Below, one piece after another: positions 47,356-59,640 of a DNA stretch of 64,000 nt; the first letter of the stretch is position 1, and each line of letters opens with the position of its first letter. Below the pieces are notes generated by a model. The model had not been told where the DNA came from. It did not search any database and saw only the letters and a program-made list of their open reading frames with translations. This DNA comes from Epiperipatus broadwayi (taxonomy: Eukaryota > Onychophora > Udeonychophora > Euonychophora > Peripatidae), in contig JAQFVV010000274.1 of assembly GCA_028023455.1 (NCBI GenBank), forward strand, positions 1 through 64,000, written 5' to 3'. A program made the position numbers and the translations under genes.

Positions 47356-48142
47356 GTTTTGTAAATAGACATTTTGATGGTTACTTTTAAAATGACATCG
47401 AAGATACAATTGGAGATGCCTGCAGTTCTGGTTTTTTACTCCACACACATTATAATGATTCCTCTATTATTGACTATTATTTATTGTGGCTTTAATATAT
47501 ATATATATATGAATAACTTAAAGAAACAGTCAATTTCTCGTAGTTTACATCTCCTTTCCATTATTTCCATAACGAATTCAAGCTTGTAAAAGAAATTAAA
47601 TTATATATTGAAGTTTATCATTTAATCAGCTAAGATTCAATTTCTAATTTTCTTCTATTCAAATTATAAAAATTTTGTGTTAATTTTAAAATAATAGCAT
47701 TAAAGTTTAAAATACATATTCTTACTGTTTTCTTTTTTTTAAATGCCAAACATTTTTATTTTATTTTTTAAAAAAATAAGAGACTGTTTTAATTTGCTGG
47801 CAGTTCTGAAGTGAAAAAACGCTAGATTGTTTTTCTCATGCTGGTTAAAACCTATTGTTACAACTTATTAAAAAAAAAAAAAAACATTATGAAACATTAT
47901 TATTTTATTTAATCTTCATTATTGAAATTCCATTACTTAGCAACAATTTTGACCTCATATAAATTTTGACCTTTGATTATTTCTGTTCTATAAGTCAATT
48001 ATTATTTTAGTTAATGATATTAAATAAAGAGAAAAAAAAATTAATTTCTACAAATAGACAAACTTATTAGTTTATTTGTATGTTTATATACGTATATACG
48101 TCATGTGTATAAGCAGGTATGTAGGATATTTTATTTACCTAC

Positions 48143-48196
48143 TTGGTCTGAATTCAAACATTGTGAAAAAAAACTGGGACATGTGTCAAGGTTTGT
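48143..48196. repeat. Short dispersed repeat R5, copy 2
   Basis: 54 bases, same orientation as 32513-32566, two mismatches (g/a and g/c). The sequence outside does not match. Confidence 0.75.
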
Positions 48197-48537
48197 TGTA
48201 AGCCATCTCTTACACTATGTAATGAAAAATCATTCATTGGCAAAGTAAGTCAAGATATATAGTACCAAACAATATTTTATTTTTATTTTTAAAAACCAAC
48301 TTCAATCCAACAGGATTCAATATTATTATCATTACCAAAGTACTACCTCCTCTTGTTTCATTATTATAATTTTTATTACATCTATACACAAAATACCTAC
48401 CATTAAATATACTAATATTATCAATTTTTTAACCCAGTCTCTGTTAAAAAGATAATATATTCATTTAATAATAATTCATGTTTAAAATCGTCTTAGTTTA
48501 AAAACCACATACATTTTCATAATAACAATTCATGAAT

Positions 48538-48960
48538 TGCTATTTATTACACAGGTCATTTTGCAATTTATATCTTGCACTGTAATGCTACTTTCATCAA
48601 CACTATCAGTTAATATAATATCTTCAGTCTCTTCTTCAGTAGTTTTATTATTATTTAATATATGATTAATTTGATATCCTATAACAGGAGAAGTATTTGC
48701 ATTTTTAACATATTTATATTTACCATCACATGATCACATACTGTATGGAGAGTTTTGTTCTGTTTATATTTATATTTATTCTTTCCAAAGAACACAGTAA
48801 CTTTGTTTCCCTTTATCTGCCCAATCTTTCAAACAAAAGGCATATTGTTTTTTAGATATTTTATCTTTATTAGGAATCTGAGATGATTCGTTAAATCCAA
48901 TAGGGCAAGTAGGTCTAATATCATTATCATGTGACATTTCATTTATTTTCTTATCTGATT
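48538..48960 (-). pseudogene. Unassigned coding remnant, acidic C-terminus
   Basis: On the minus strand a coding-like segment reads 'DQSDKKINEMSHDND', 'RPTCPIGFNESSQ' and 'KKQYAFCLKDWADKGKQSYC', then a frame break and 'SPVIGYQINHILNNN' with an acidic tail ending 'CKMTCVINSNS' and a stop at about 48538. Composition (Asn, Ser, Asp, Lys) resembles LINE ORF1 proteins such as that at 52.3 kb, and the Cys spacing might be a degraded finger. I cannot name the family. Its 5' side touches repeat R2. Confidence 0.35.
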
Positions 48961-49024
48961 GATCAACTTACATTTTAATTACTTTATTCTTTTGTTCATT
49001 CAATTTAAAATCAGATTTAGTATC

Positions 49025-49810
49025 AGTGACACTAATGAAGCAGTCAATCTGATACTCAGATCGAGCTTCACAGCCCACTCAGAATCTCCCACCACCAAAC
49101 CATATTCAAACTCCATCACACATTTATACATATTTATTAATACATTTTTTTTGCTTAACTATTAAAACAATAACTGACGTGGATATTTAATAATATCGTA
49201 ATGGATACATATATATCATAGGTGAGGGGAGATTATGTATAAAGTGTTTATAATATCAAAATATATTCTATTAACTTGTATTTTTAAAATTACTTAAAAT
49301 TTTATCATTTATTTTAGTAATGGTGGTCAAAAAAGGCTGACACAATCCTGTCAATTTTTCTGGAGTGCAATCAAGTCAATTCACTGGAAATCCATTAGTC
49401 CAAATTCAAATGCTATAATTTTATAACAGTAATGTAAAATCCATTAGTGGAAATTTTATCCACTTCATATTTGTTTTAAAATCTCAGATTATATTTTAAA
49501 ACAATCGTTCGAGAAATTCTTGGCAGGATTGCATTGTTTTTAAAACTTATAGGAACAAAGGGATGCATCTGGTATGCAACTTGCAGGTTGATATAGTAGA
49601 TAAATTGCCTGAGTGTGTACCAGGTAAAAGCATTCCAGAGAAATTAGAAAATCATATAATTAGTGCTGGTTTGAACACCCAAAGGGAGAGCAAATAATTT
49701 GATAAGACCAATGGCCAATAAAACCCACGTAGTCATATCTTTGACTCAATGTGTCATGAGTTGGTAAAACCTCACCTTTTCTCACCGTTCCAGAATGACC
49801 TTTTTTTCCG
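49025..49810. repeat. Dispersed repeat R2, copy 2
   Basis: Aligns with 9885-10710 in the same orientation. It contains 'gatactcagatcgagcttca', 'ccattagtggaaattttatcc' and 'aaaacaatcgttcgagaaa'. Toward the end, 'acctcaccttttctcaccg' corresponds to the same place in copy 1. Both copies start beside coding-like remnants of other elements, with a similar 'atcagt.aca.ct' border. Confidence 0.75.
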
Positions 49811-50629
49811 ACACTACTGCCCATGACCCAGATACTCGTGAACTGTTACTATGCAACTACTAAATAATGAAAGTGCTACCTGCCTGACCCACCTGAATAA
49901 TAAAACTAGATCTAGTCTACAAGTGACATTTTCAAATCTAAGAATCGTTATCAATACTGAACAAAGTAACAAACCCATGTTGCTGCTATAACTCATATTT
50001 AAAAATCACACTACCTTGATTTTTCAGACTAATCTTGTTTTGAAGGAAAAATTATCCCAAGCATTTCTTGTCACACTTGGCTGTTAAAATTTGCACTACT
50101 ATAATATTCAATCTCTTCTCTGTGAAGATTTCTAGCTGGATTTCTGAGTCTTGAGAAATACAGATACAAACAAGAAACCTTTATAGCAAAACATTTGAAC
50201 AAGTAAAAAAAATAATAATCTAACAGAATGGTTTTTCTTTTTCTTTAACATTTTTAATATGTGTAAATGTAATTTATTTATGCCACACACACACACACTG
50301 CCATTCACATCGTTTATAAATTCTTAACTTTCAAATCCCAAACTATAACTTTTAAACCCCAAATTATAATCATAGATAAACAGAATAGAAACATAATAAT
50401 AAAATAGAAATAGAATAAAATATTAGAATTTAGCAAATATATGTTAGCTTTGAAGAGAGTTTAATATTTGAAATATACAATGATAATTAAACAGTTTACG
50501 CAACCCTATATATGTGCTATTACTCTACTTTTTAACAAAAAAAATTAAATATTGAATAATTAACCATGTATACTACTCTTTGAGTTTTTTTTATCAACAC
50601 ACAAACAAATAAAGAATATAACTGTTGCC
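49811..50629. other. No gene recognised
   Basis: The first ~200 bases (49811-50010) are GC-richer and loosely resemble 13340-13430 (gctacct..c, ctagatctagt), perhaps another old repeat. A (CA)n run lies at 50285-50300. Confidence 0.4.
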
Positions 50630-50800
50630 CCATTCTCTTTCTGTCTTAAGCTTTTAGAACTGGATCTTGTAGGGTTTAAACTTGGGTGCCCTACAGTTTC
50701 CTTTACTATATAAAAATGTGATGATGATTTTTGTTCCACATTTTCTTTCATACACATTACTACAAATTTAGCTAATGAGTAAATTGTAATGGCACAATAG
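50630..50800 (-). repeat. SINE-like repeat R3, copy 2
   Basis: Inverted relative to 43345-43515. The B-box region reads 'gtagggcacccaagtttaaa' on the minus strand and is slightly decayed (one T for C). Confidence 0.75.
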
Positions 50801-50845
50801 ATATTAATTCTTATTTTAAAAGTTTTATATGTATATGTTTCCAAC

Positions 50846-52055
50846 TGTTGCATGCATACCAGCCTCCTAGTTCCTTTATATATATGTGTGCTTCACTCTA
50901 CCCAGGCATATCCGAAAGCCGAACCCCGTCTCGTATCTCCAAGTCCAATAACCAGATTCTTAAACCTTCTGGATACTTATTTGGTCACTTGAGGGAGATC
51001 TATATGGGGTCGCTCTGGGAAAAAGCCCAGCCCATTAAAACTCACAGAAGACTGCTTTTCTTTGCATTAACCAATTTTGCCAAAGTTTGCAGACATATAT
51101 CGGTGGTTATTTTTTCAATGAATTTTTAGAAGCACCTTCAAAGATCCGTAATTGGATCACATAGATACGCCACCATGCACACCCCACTCTCTTTTGTTCT
51201 AGTTCCAAATAAAACCTATGAATATCCATAAGCCATAATATTATGATCCTACTAAGCAGATTTCTTCATTATTTTCATGCGTATGTCATTTTGCAACACA
51301 ATCATATATGTTCTAGATTAGCTTTTCCACACACGTTTTCCTATTCAGTATAAACTGAGATTATTCCACTTATTAATGTAAAGTGTATTTTATAATAAAA
51401 GTTATTAATTCCAAGTATTTGGTCCAGTACTATATTTTGTTCTTTTTAGGGATGGATTTAAGATGCATTTATATAATACTCTATTAGCAGTATTAAAACT
51501 GTATTTTCAGATATTGTTTATCAATTATTGGTATATAAATCAGCCACAATAAAAAAAATAATAAAGTAATGAATCTATTTGTAACTTTTTAAATTATAAA
51601 TGTAAATCCCGTGTTATATAATATAAAGATGCCAGTGAAGACTAATGGAGAACTATAATAACTGATTCGTATTTTATTTAAATTAACAAATCTTATATAT
51701 GTCATAACTTGCAGAATCATTGTTTCTTTTATTTAAAATATACTTTGATTAATTAATTTGTGCTTGCTTTGACTATATGATCTCCTGCTAAACCTATATA
51801 TACATATAATTAACGTGAAAGGTCACGATTTTTAAATGTATCAAACTTGTGTATTTTATACTAAAAGATTTTACTGTCATTTATTTCCAATTAGAGTCTC
51901 TTTGTGTCTCCGCTCTGTGATTCTGGTGGAGAGAGATAAATTAGATCGGTTTCAATGGGTTTGTTGCTCATAATTTGGTAGATCTGGAAAATAGGCAAAT
52001 AGGGCAGAGATCATGGGTGTTCCTGACTTATGTATCTTGCGTGATTGGACTTGAT
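50846..52055. repeat. Dispersed LTR-like repeat R1, copy 2
   Basis: Collinear with 14212-15371. It starts TTGCATGCATACC and runs to 'ttatgtatcttgcgtgattgga', where it ends about 100 bases short of the GACCGRTACA terminus and continues as LINE-like coding sequence. A plus-strand frame at 50848-51129 is not kept in copy 1. Confidence 0.75.
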
Positions 52056-52283
52056 TATAAAATTGACTATTTTTGGTTCAAATGCCCAGTATTTTGACCT
52101 TGTAATTAGAAATTTTGTGGATATATTTAATTTGGTGGGAATCTTTGGTTGTCTGGGGTGTATGAATCCATACACATCACAGTACTTATTTTTGGTGTAG
52201 ATCATTTGGTCTGTAACAATATTTAATATTCTATTAAATAAAAAACTAGTTTCTTTACAAGATAAATAATTAGTATCCATTTT
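52056..52283 (-). pseudogene. LINE-like C-terminal fragment, relative of 7.1 kb
   Basis: The minus-strand peptide with 'PTKLNISTKFLITRSKYW' and 'PKIVNFIIKS' aligns without gaps to the 6.97-7.26 kb remnant, which reads '..TQLKLSVKQMLRKSRYW' and 'PKLINFIIKF'. Nucleotides align as well. Here the CCHC finger is missing because the R1 repeat interrupts it at 52055. The function is unknown; at 7 kb this block sits N-terminal to a LINE-type zinc finger. Confidence 0.6.
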
Positions 52284-52285
52284 TG

Positions 52286-52720
52286 TTAGATTTTCTTTTT
52301 TTTATTATCAAAATTATGATGGTTTACAGTTTCTAAATCCTCCTTAGATATACCATTAATTTCTATTAATTTACAAATGTTATTACCTTCACTTTCCAAT
52401 AAATTTTGTCTATCAAAAATTTCCAATTCTTGTGAATCATTTACCTCTGACACACTATCCTCCATTTTGTTTTCATTGACTTCTATTGTGTTACCATTAC
52501 TTGAATTATGATCACATTTGTTACAAATATAAGACCCCATTTCTGCTTCATTTTTATGCAATATTGTCCCATTAGATTTTACACCTAATTTATGGAACTT
52601 ATTATTACATTTAATACATCTAATTCTTGGCTGTTTGCCAAATATAAGACCACTGCATGTAGCACATGGTGTGCCTCTATTGGTACAGCAGCAAAAATAA
52701 ATAATTCTTCTTATTTATTA
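52286..52720 (-). pseudogene. LINE ORF1 with PHD-type finger
   Basis: The minus strand encodes PCATC-x12-CIKC-x4-H, then 'YICNKCDHNSSNG'. This is the Cys/His layout of a PHD-like finger with the expected Cys after His replaced by Leu. It is followed by an acidic, Asn/Glu-rich segment ('VSEVNDSQELEIFDRQN') up to 52286. The N-terminal Met was not identified. It is a second ORF1 type in the window, distinct in sequence from that at 20.1-20.6 kb. LINE H lies upstream on the same strand in the plus-coordinate sense, so the two are not one element in the usual ORF1-then-ORF2 order. Confidence 0.65.
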
Positions 52721-52889
52721 TGTGCATTTCAACACTTTCACTTTAACAGAAATACACAAGATTAGAAAATAAATATACAACAAACAAAACGTTATTCAAT
52801 ACATTAACATTATTAAAGATATGCAATAAAGAAAATTACAATTCATAATCCAAATATGAACAAATATATATAAACACATGTTATTTACA

Positions 52890-54790
52890 TGGATAAATAC
52901 ATGTTAACTAGATTCAATTTCTTTTTAACATTATTTATAATGTAATCACAAAAAATATCGATGTTATTGAATTTTTGATTATATAACCATTACAATCTGT
53001 TAATGACAGATTTGTTTATAAAATAATTTTTCGTTTTTTTAATATTATATGTATACACTTTCCTTAGTAAATGAGAAGCAACTCTTAATTCAATTTTATA
53101 TATCTTTCTGTTAATATTGTTTTAAGATTTCAATTTTCTCCCTTTATTAGCTTAATAAATCTTTTCTCTATATTAGAAATTTTAGACTCAATATAAACCA
53201 AATCCAAATTCCATATAGTGGATCCATAATCCAATAAAGGTAAAAGAACAGAATAACATGTACTTTATATAAGGAAATAAGTCTCTGCCAAATCTTAAAA
53301 TAGACCCCATTCATTCATATGAAAAATGATTACAAAATATAAAGTTCAGAAACAACTTCTTTGTATATAATATCTTTCTCAATCTTATAATGAGAAGCAT
53401 ATCTATCTGTTTTATTGTTGTAAGAGGCAATTACATGTTTTACTTATATTTATTTTTATATTAAATTTACACCATTCTTTGAAATAAACAATATTTTTTG
53501 GAAGATCAATACGATCATATGTATTAATCCTTTTAAATAATTTACAATCATCTACATAGGTAAGTATCATTTTTTTTTTTCATCTTGTGATCAAGATCAG
53601 ACATGAAAATATTAAAAAGTAAAGGTGCTAATATTTTACCCTGAGGTACCCCAATTTTATTTTTGAATAGGTTGGAGTTAACTTTATCCATACAAATCTA
53701 GGAGCATCTATTTTTCAAATAATTAATAAACCATGCAATCAAATGAGAACTAATTCCCATAAATTTAAGTTTATATATTAGGTGATTATGTGCCACATTA
53801 TCAAATGCTTGTGACATATCAAAATAAAATAACATCACGTTGCAGCGGTTCAGAAAAAGCATGAGCAATATAATCAGATATTACCATTAAGTTAGTATCA
53901 ACAGACTTTCCAGATACCAAACCATGTTGATAATTAGGCAGGACCATAATCGTATTTGTAATGATATTATTATAAAAACATTGTTCATAAATTTTAGCAA
54001 ATGAAGAAAATACTGGGATAGGTCTATAATTACCCGGATCAATTCTAGCTTCCTTTTTATAAATAGACACAGTTTTAGGAATTTTAAATATATTAGAGAC
54101 AATGCATTTTTCAACAGACAAATTAATTATATAATGTAACAGAATTACCAAACAGTCTGCACAATCCTTAATAATAAAATTAAGAATATTATCATATCCC
54201 ATACATGATTTAGATTTAAGTTTGTATATGGCATTAAGCACTTCAGTAATATTAATTTGATCTACATCTAGTATTCCAACTTCTTTTATTATTTGATTCA
54301 ATATTAATCACATTACTGTCAGTAATATTTGAATACATATTTGTGAAATAACTAATTCATTCATAGAAGGCTGTATTAAATTATTTTTGTAACTTTTATA
54401 TAATCTACGATATTTATGTTTCCTATTAAAGTCCCTTACATAATTCTTTGGAGAACCATTTGGGATATTGATAACGATTATATTGTGAACATGTAACAGG
54501 AGTATAATGATCCAAACAATTTTGAATTATATCAATAAACTTACAGCTTCGTTTGGATCATTTTCTACAAAAAAATTATTCTCTAATCATAATTCTCCAA
54601 AGGTTTATAGAAACCATAGTAGTTATCATGTCTATAATCTTTGAACATACTATTAACAGATTTTCTATGCTTATATGATCCATCTATTACAAATTCCTAA
54701 ATGGATGATAAGAATCAGGAGATATAAGAGCTTGATCTGCCAAATTACATTTTAAAATATTGGTACTATAACGGTCAAAGTTTGTCTTTC
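52890..54790 (-). pseudogene. LINE H: non-LTR reverse transcriptase, near full ORF2 3' half
   Basis: Read from about 54780 on the minus strand: a basic EN-RT linker (near 54410-54380, 'RDFNRKHKYRRLYKSYKN'), then the open block 53819-54301 with 'KSCMGYDNI', 'IPKTVSIYKKEARID', 'NYRPIPVFSSFAKIYEQCFY' and 'NYQHGLVSGKS'. After a frameshift near 53825 comes motif A YFDMSQAFDNVAH, then 'GVPQGKILAPLLFNIFMSDL', then motif C YVDD (53547-53558). C-terminal thumb and tail follow to about 52900 with several stops ('LLDYGSTIWNLD', 'IEKRFIKLIK'). Both catalytic Asp motifs are intact. It is a CR1/Jockey-like family, but clearly not the same as LINEs A, B or F. Confidence 0.92.
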
Positions 54791-55645
54791 TCGCTATCAC
54801 CCTGCAAAATTTAAACCCTAGACATATAACTGAACACTAGGAAGGGTTGCCTCCTAGAAATCCCAAGTTCAATTCCAATGTCTAAGCTCCACAATGCCAT
54901 CTATGTGACAACGCATGTGATGCTACTAATTATATAACTTCTTGCCAGTGCGGGTTGTGAAGGAGAAACAAAAGACTAAAATTTAAAATAGCCCTAGGTT
55001 CGCCTAACAATAACTTATAGATGTGCCCAAGATAAGCCTAATACAGTATGTAACTTAGATTGCACCCGAATAAATAAATAAAAGAAATGAATTTAAATAT
55101 AATATTTATTACTCATATTATAGATAAGTAACGTTAACTATATGGATTTGATAGCTATAAAGAATAGAAAAGTTTTAATTAAATTTTAATAATGAGTTTT
55201 GAAAGCCCTAATCTCAACCAACAATATACAGCTCATTTAATTGGATTGGAGATTAGCAAAGAATTGTACCAAACAACAAAAAACAAACAAACTTTAATCA
55301 TGAAATTCTTAGAATTTTGTTATACTTTATAAATTATGATAATTAATGACTCTCACAATTAATAATACTAAAACTGACTGTTTTAAGTAAATCGTATTTG
55401 AGGTATTTTTTTTTAGACTAATAAATATAAATGTTACAAAATGAAATAATTAGTACAAAATTTTAACAAAACTATTTGAACTATATGTAACACATGCTTA
55501 ATAATTTACTTTGAAATTTATAATATTCAAGTTTAGTAATTAACATAAATAAATTTCTAAAATATTAGAAATTAATCAACCGGTTAGTTTTACAGACAAT
55601 AATTTAAAGTATAACTGTAATGATAAAATATTAGATTAATTTTCA
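54791..55645. other. No gene; possible SINE trace
   Basis: At 54870-54900 'atcccaagttcaattccaat' fits a Pol III B box (GTTCAATTC), with no convincing A box. The 54780-55080 stretch is GC-richer than what follows. The rest is A/T-rich. Confidence 0.4.
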
Positions 55646-55898
55646 CATGAATACAAATTACAAATACATATTATATAACAACAAAGACTATTTCATGTGC
55701 ATGTATGTGTACACACATACATACATGATGATACAAATATAAAACAAATATATTAGATTATGACATTAGTATCAAAACTTGCTTAATGCTTGAGATAGGC
55801 AGCCGTGAGCCAGAGAATGAGTTCAAACCCCATACCAGTGCTGCTACCATTGGCTTTAAATGAAGTGTAAATATGAATAGGATATTTACAGCTTCAAT
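55646..55898 (+). repeat. SINE-like repeat R4, copy 1
   Basis: Matches 56446-56698 in the same orientation over about 250 bases: 'cacatgaatacaaattaca', 'atttcatgtgcatgtatgtg', 'ttgaga.aggcagcc.tgag', 'gttcaaaccc' (B-box-like, 55821-55830), 'cataccagtgct.ctacc' and 'aatatgaataggatattt'. Confidence 0.85.
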
Positions 55899-56445
55899 AT
55901 ATATAAACCACTTTATAGTAACATGAATTTGTATATTAATTATATAAATCACAATGTGATAATTTTTTATTTTGTATATTAGTCAAAATCAAAAGTTGTT
56001 AATTGATTTGTGTCTAGCCATCTTCTACAGACCTTATTTTTATTTTTTTATTCTTATTGATAAACTTGTATTTTATTGTTAAAATTATTCCAATGATCTT
56101 AATTCTCTTGGTCACAACACGGTAATAGAGCTTTTGTTCTCTGAGCTAGATTCATGCATAATTGTTTGATATATAAAGGGGAATGTATTTTAGCATGACA
56201 ATTTCTTTGTTTTGACATGAGGATTATATTTTTCAAAGTCCATATGCTACATCTTATTTCAGTTTAGTCTCTTAAAATGTAAGTTTATAATTACTCAGTA
56301 TATTAAAGGTATTATGTAGCAAGACCATTCATGATGATCAGCATTTTAATATCCCAGTATTATTGTTTTTATGGATTAGCACTTAGTTGATGCATCCAAG
56401 TTATGTTTAAAGAATTTCCCAAACTGGCAAAGCTCAATAGTTTTC
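55899..56445. other. Spacer between R4 copies
   Basis: A/T-rich. No gene or motif recognised. Confidence 0.5.
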
Positions 56446-56698
56446 ACATGAATACAAATTACAAATACATATACAATAATGAAGATTATTTCATGTGCAT
56501 GTATGTGCACACACATACGTACATGGTGATACAAATAAAAGTTTGTTAGATTATATGATAATTATTAGTATACATAGCTGCCTAATGCTTGAGACAGGCA
56601 GCCATGAGGCATAGAATGGGTTCAAACCCTCATACCAGTGCTACTACCATTGGTTTTAAATGAAGTTTAAATATGAATAGGATATTTGCAGCTTCAGA
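56446..56698 (+). repeat. SINE-like repeat R4, copy 2
   Basis: As copy 1. The B-box-like site GGTTCAAACCC is at 56619-56629, intact here. The two copies lie exactly 800 bases apart, start to start. Similarity stops near 56698 in both. Confidence 0.85.
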
Positions 56699-56989
56699 TC
56701 CACGGATTCTGGGAAAAAAATAACAAAAAAAATTCTATACTTCAAGGTGTTAAATATTTTAGTAAGGATAGACTGACTAAGGAAAGCATGATTTCGTTGA
56801 TTTTGTTTATTAACCATACTTGTTTCATTAATTATTATTTTCCTAATTTCATTCTTCTTGATATTATGATGATTTGATACTAATCTTCTTACTCTGCTAA
56901 CTTCTTTTAAATTATAGTTTATTAATATGATCAATTTTGATTACAGTTTCCTTGATTTATTTCCAAGAAAAAGGGCCTTCATTTTGAAA

Positions 56990-59640
56990 GTAATTTAGAC
57001 TTTTCCTGGGTCTGGAGGTATTTCATGATATGGTTTGAGACTCCTTGCATTAAGGTGCGCTTATTCAATCCATTATCGGTTAAGCTAAAAGCATTATTAC
57101 CACATTTCTTCTGAATCTGGTAGGGTCCTTGATATAGTGGAAAAAATTTCTTAAATTCTTTGTTGGTGACATTGCTGGTTTTGGTTACTTGTACCCAAAC
57201 TCGATCTTCTACTTGAAATGCATATGGATGAGTGTTTCTTTGTCGACCCTGCAGCTCGGCCATTTGGTTTAGATGCAGATGGGCCTTATCTTGGTTCCTT
57301 TTCCTGTTAATTCTTTTGGCAATTGCCACTGGTGTTTTGACCAAAGTGGGGGCAGGCCTTCTGAAATGGAGTCATATCTGAGTGAATCCAGAGGACTCAC
57401 TGATGGTATTATTTATGTAATGGACTATCTTTTGATGAATGTTTACTCAATCCCTGTGATTATTGGTATGTATGTCCGATATAGTTGACTGATCTCTTTC
57501 ATGATTCTTTGACAAAAGTTGGATTGGGGGTTTCTGATCGATGTAAGGATGTGCTTAATGCCACAGCATGCTATCCACGCCTTCCACTTTCGGAAGTGAA
57601 AGCGGATCCTACTTCTTTGAACTGCTTTTCCTGTAAAACTGATTGCATTTTTGGAATCTGTCCTTTATTTAGGATATGCACAGACATATTTTGAAAATAT
57701 GTCGTATGTTACCAGAAGGTATTTGTAATGTTTAAATGCTGGCAATGATCTATAGTGGTCGATGGCCAGAATTTCATTTGTTTCGGATGGAAGAATGGGC
57801 ACATTGTGGCCTGCATATGATTTATTAGGTATTTTACTCTTTGCACATATCGAACATTTCTGAAGAGTGGTAAGTAGATGGATATATAGTCCGAACCAAT
57901 AAAATGGTTGCCTCAATTCCTCGGTTTTTTGGGGACCATAGTGTCCGATTAACTGATGTACATGATTTGTTAATTGGGTCCACAACTTTTGGGGCACAAG
58001 AATTTTCCATGGGCCGTCAGCATCCAGCGTGCATATTTGCAGGATTCCATTGTTTATTCGATACTTCCAGGTAATGGTAGCATCGTGTTTTCTTCCATGA
58101 AGGTCATCAGTTATTTTCTTATATTGTGGTTCTTCATTTTGTCAGTGGGGTAATTTTGTAAGTTCAGCCTCAATGTCATTACTGGTAGAGTTAATTATTA
58201 TAATTATTAGCTGATCTCCAATAATTGGTTTATTTGGAAGCACATCAATCAGGGTGGCGACTTAAAAATATCTGCAACGGTATTTTCTAGTCCCGGGCAG
58301 TAGACCACTTTATAGTGAAATATTTGTAGGGACAAACTATCTAATTAAACATTCGTTGACTAAATAAGTATGGTTAAGGAATTCTAGGCATTTTTGGTTT
58401 GTAATGATGACAACTTCAAAGCCTAGTACTAGTTGCTTAATTTTGTTGCAAGCCCATATGATGGCCAGTGTCTCTTGTTCGATAATGGTGTAATTTACCT
58501 CAGCTCCTTTAAGAGTCCGGCTACTAAAGCTCAATGCACAATGTTTTCCCTGTTCATCTATTTCGAAAATAACTGCACCCAACCCTTTTTTACTGCTATC
58601 TGTTTGGATATAAAAGGGGTGGATAAAATCTGAATGGTGGAGAATGACAGTATTTAAAAATTTGTCCTTAATGGATTCATACTCTTCGTCATGCTTGGTA
58701 GTTCATGCCCATCTTTGGCCTTTCTTTAAAATATTTATCTAGTAAGATGTGTCCTGGGCAAAGTTGGGGTTAAATTTATTATATTAATTACACAATCCCA
58801 GGAATGATTGGAGCTGTTTTCATTTTGATGGCTTCCACTTTGTCTAGGTAGGTTCTTACACTTTTGCCATCAACGATGTCCTAAAAAAGAGATTCCCAAA
58901 AGGGCAGTCACTTTTCTCTATGGTTATGGTAATATTTTTATTGGCGCACTCCTGAAAAAGTTTATTTAAAACCTCAAAGTGCACTTTTGGATATCATGCT
59001 GCCACTACTACATTATTACATAAGAAATTAAATATTTTTTGATTGCCATTCATAAAGCTCGATCCAGGCACCTCATTAACCTGGCCCCACTGTTTGATCA
59101 ATCCAAATGGGATTCTTTTAAAGTGGTGGCTATGCCCATTATACCTAAATGCCATATATTTTCTATCATGGGGATCAAGAGTCATTTGCCAATAACTGGC
59201 TGTAAGGTTAAGGGTGGAAAATAGTTTTGTGATGCAAACCGGTTAATACTTCATGGATAGATGGTGGATATCACACTGGAAAAGTTATACTATTGAGTTT
59301 TCAAGCATCCAAACAAATCGTATTGGGCTGCTTTTTTTCTTTACTACAATGAGGGGATTGTTGTATGGGGAAAGTTTCTTTTCAATATTTCCCCGCTAAA
59401 TCATTTGCTGGACATGATTTCCAATCTCTTCTTTATACTGACATGGTACTGGATAGGTCTTGGCTTAGAAGTACTTTTTTACCCTAATTCGGTGGGTATA
59501 TACCCTGATCTCTCCAGACATGTTGGAGAAAACTTTGGCATTATGATCTAAGATTTGTTATTTATTTAACTCTTGGATTCTACTTGGGGTGAATCCAGAG
59601 CTTAGGCTAATTAACGTTCTGAAATTTTAAAATGTTATTT
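56990..59640 (-). pseudogene. Ty3/gypsy-like pol: RT, RNase H and integrase, broken
   Basis: The longest pol remnant. On the minus strand from 59640: 'LSSGFTPSRIQELNK' and 'KKLSPYNNPLIVVKKKSSPI' (start of RT), then 'MTLDPHDRKYMAF' and 'FKRIPFGL'. At the YVDD position the sequence is 'FLCNNVVVAA' (about 59000-59030), so both catalytic Asp are Asn. RNase H follows near 58600 ('YIQTDSSKKGLGAVIFE') with 'FSSRTLKGAEVNYTIIEQE'. The integrase zinc domain is at 57840-57990 (HQLIGH ... CSIC), the core has 'EILAIDHY' and 'NPQSNFCQRIMKEI' (the catalytic Glu position appears as Gln), and the C-terminal domain at 56990-57340 has KFFPLYQGPYQIQKK. Many frame changes occur. Gag and LTRs were not found. Confidence 0.92.

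Larger units (their letters stand above)
46628..48537. other. No gene; small tandem repeat and R5 copy 2
   Basis: At 47229-47355 a 66-bp unit ('acacatacaaattatctctt...') is present twice with few changes. The length keeps a minus-strand frame open, giving two 22-residue repeats (GEHQSSTDLYMFRRDN), with no known family. R5 lies at 48143-48196. The rest is A/T-rich. Confidence 0.5.

Noticed and set aside
47221-47448. C2H2 zinc finger protein fragment on the minus strand
   Set aside because: Cys and His are present, but their spacing does not fit C2H2 fingers. The 22-residue repeat is explained by a 66-bp duplication.
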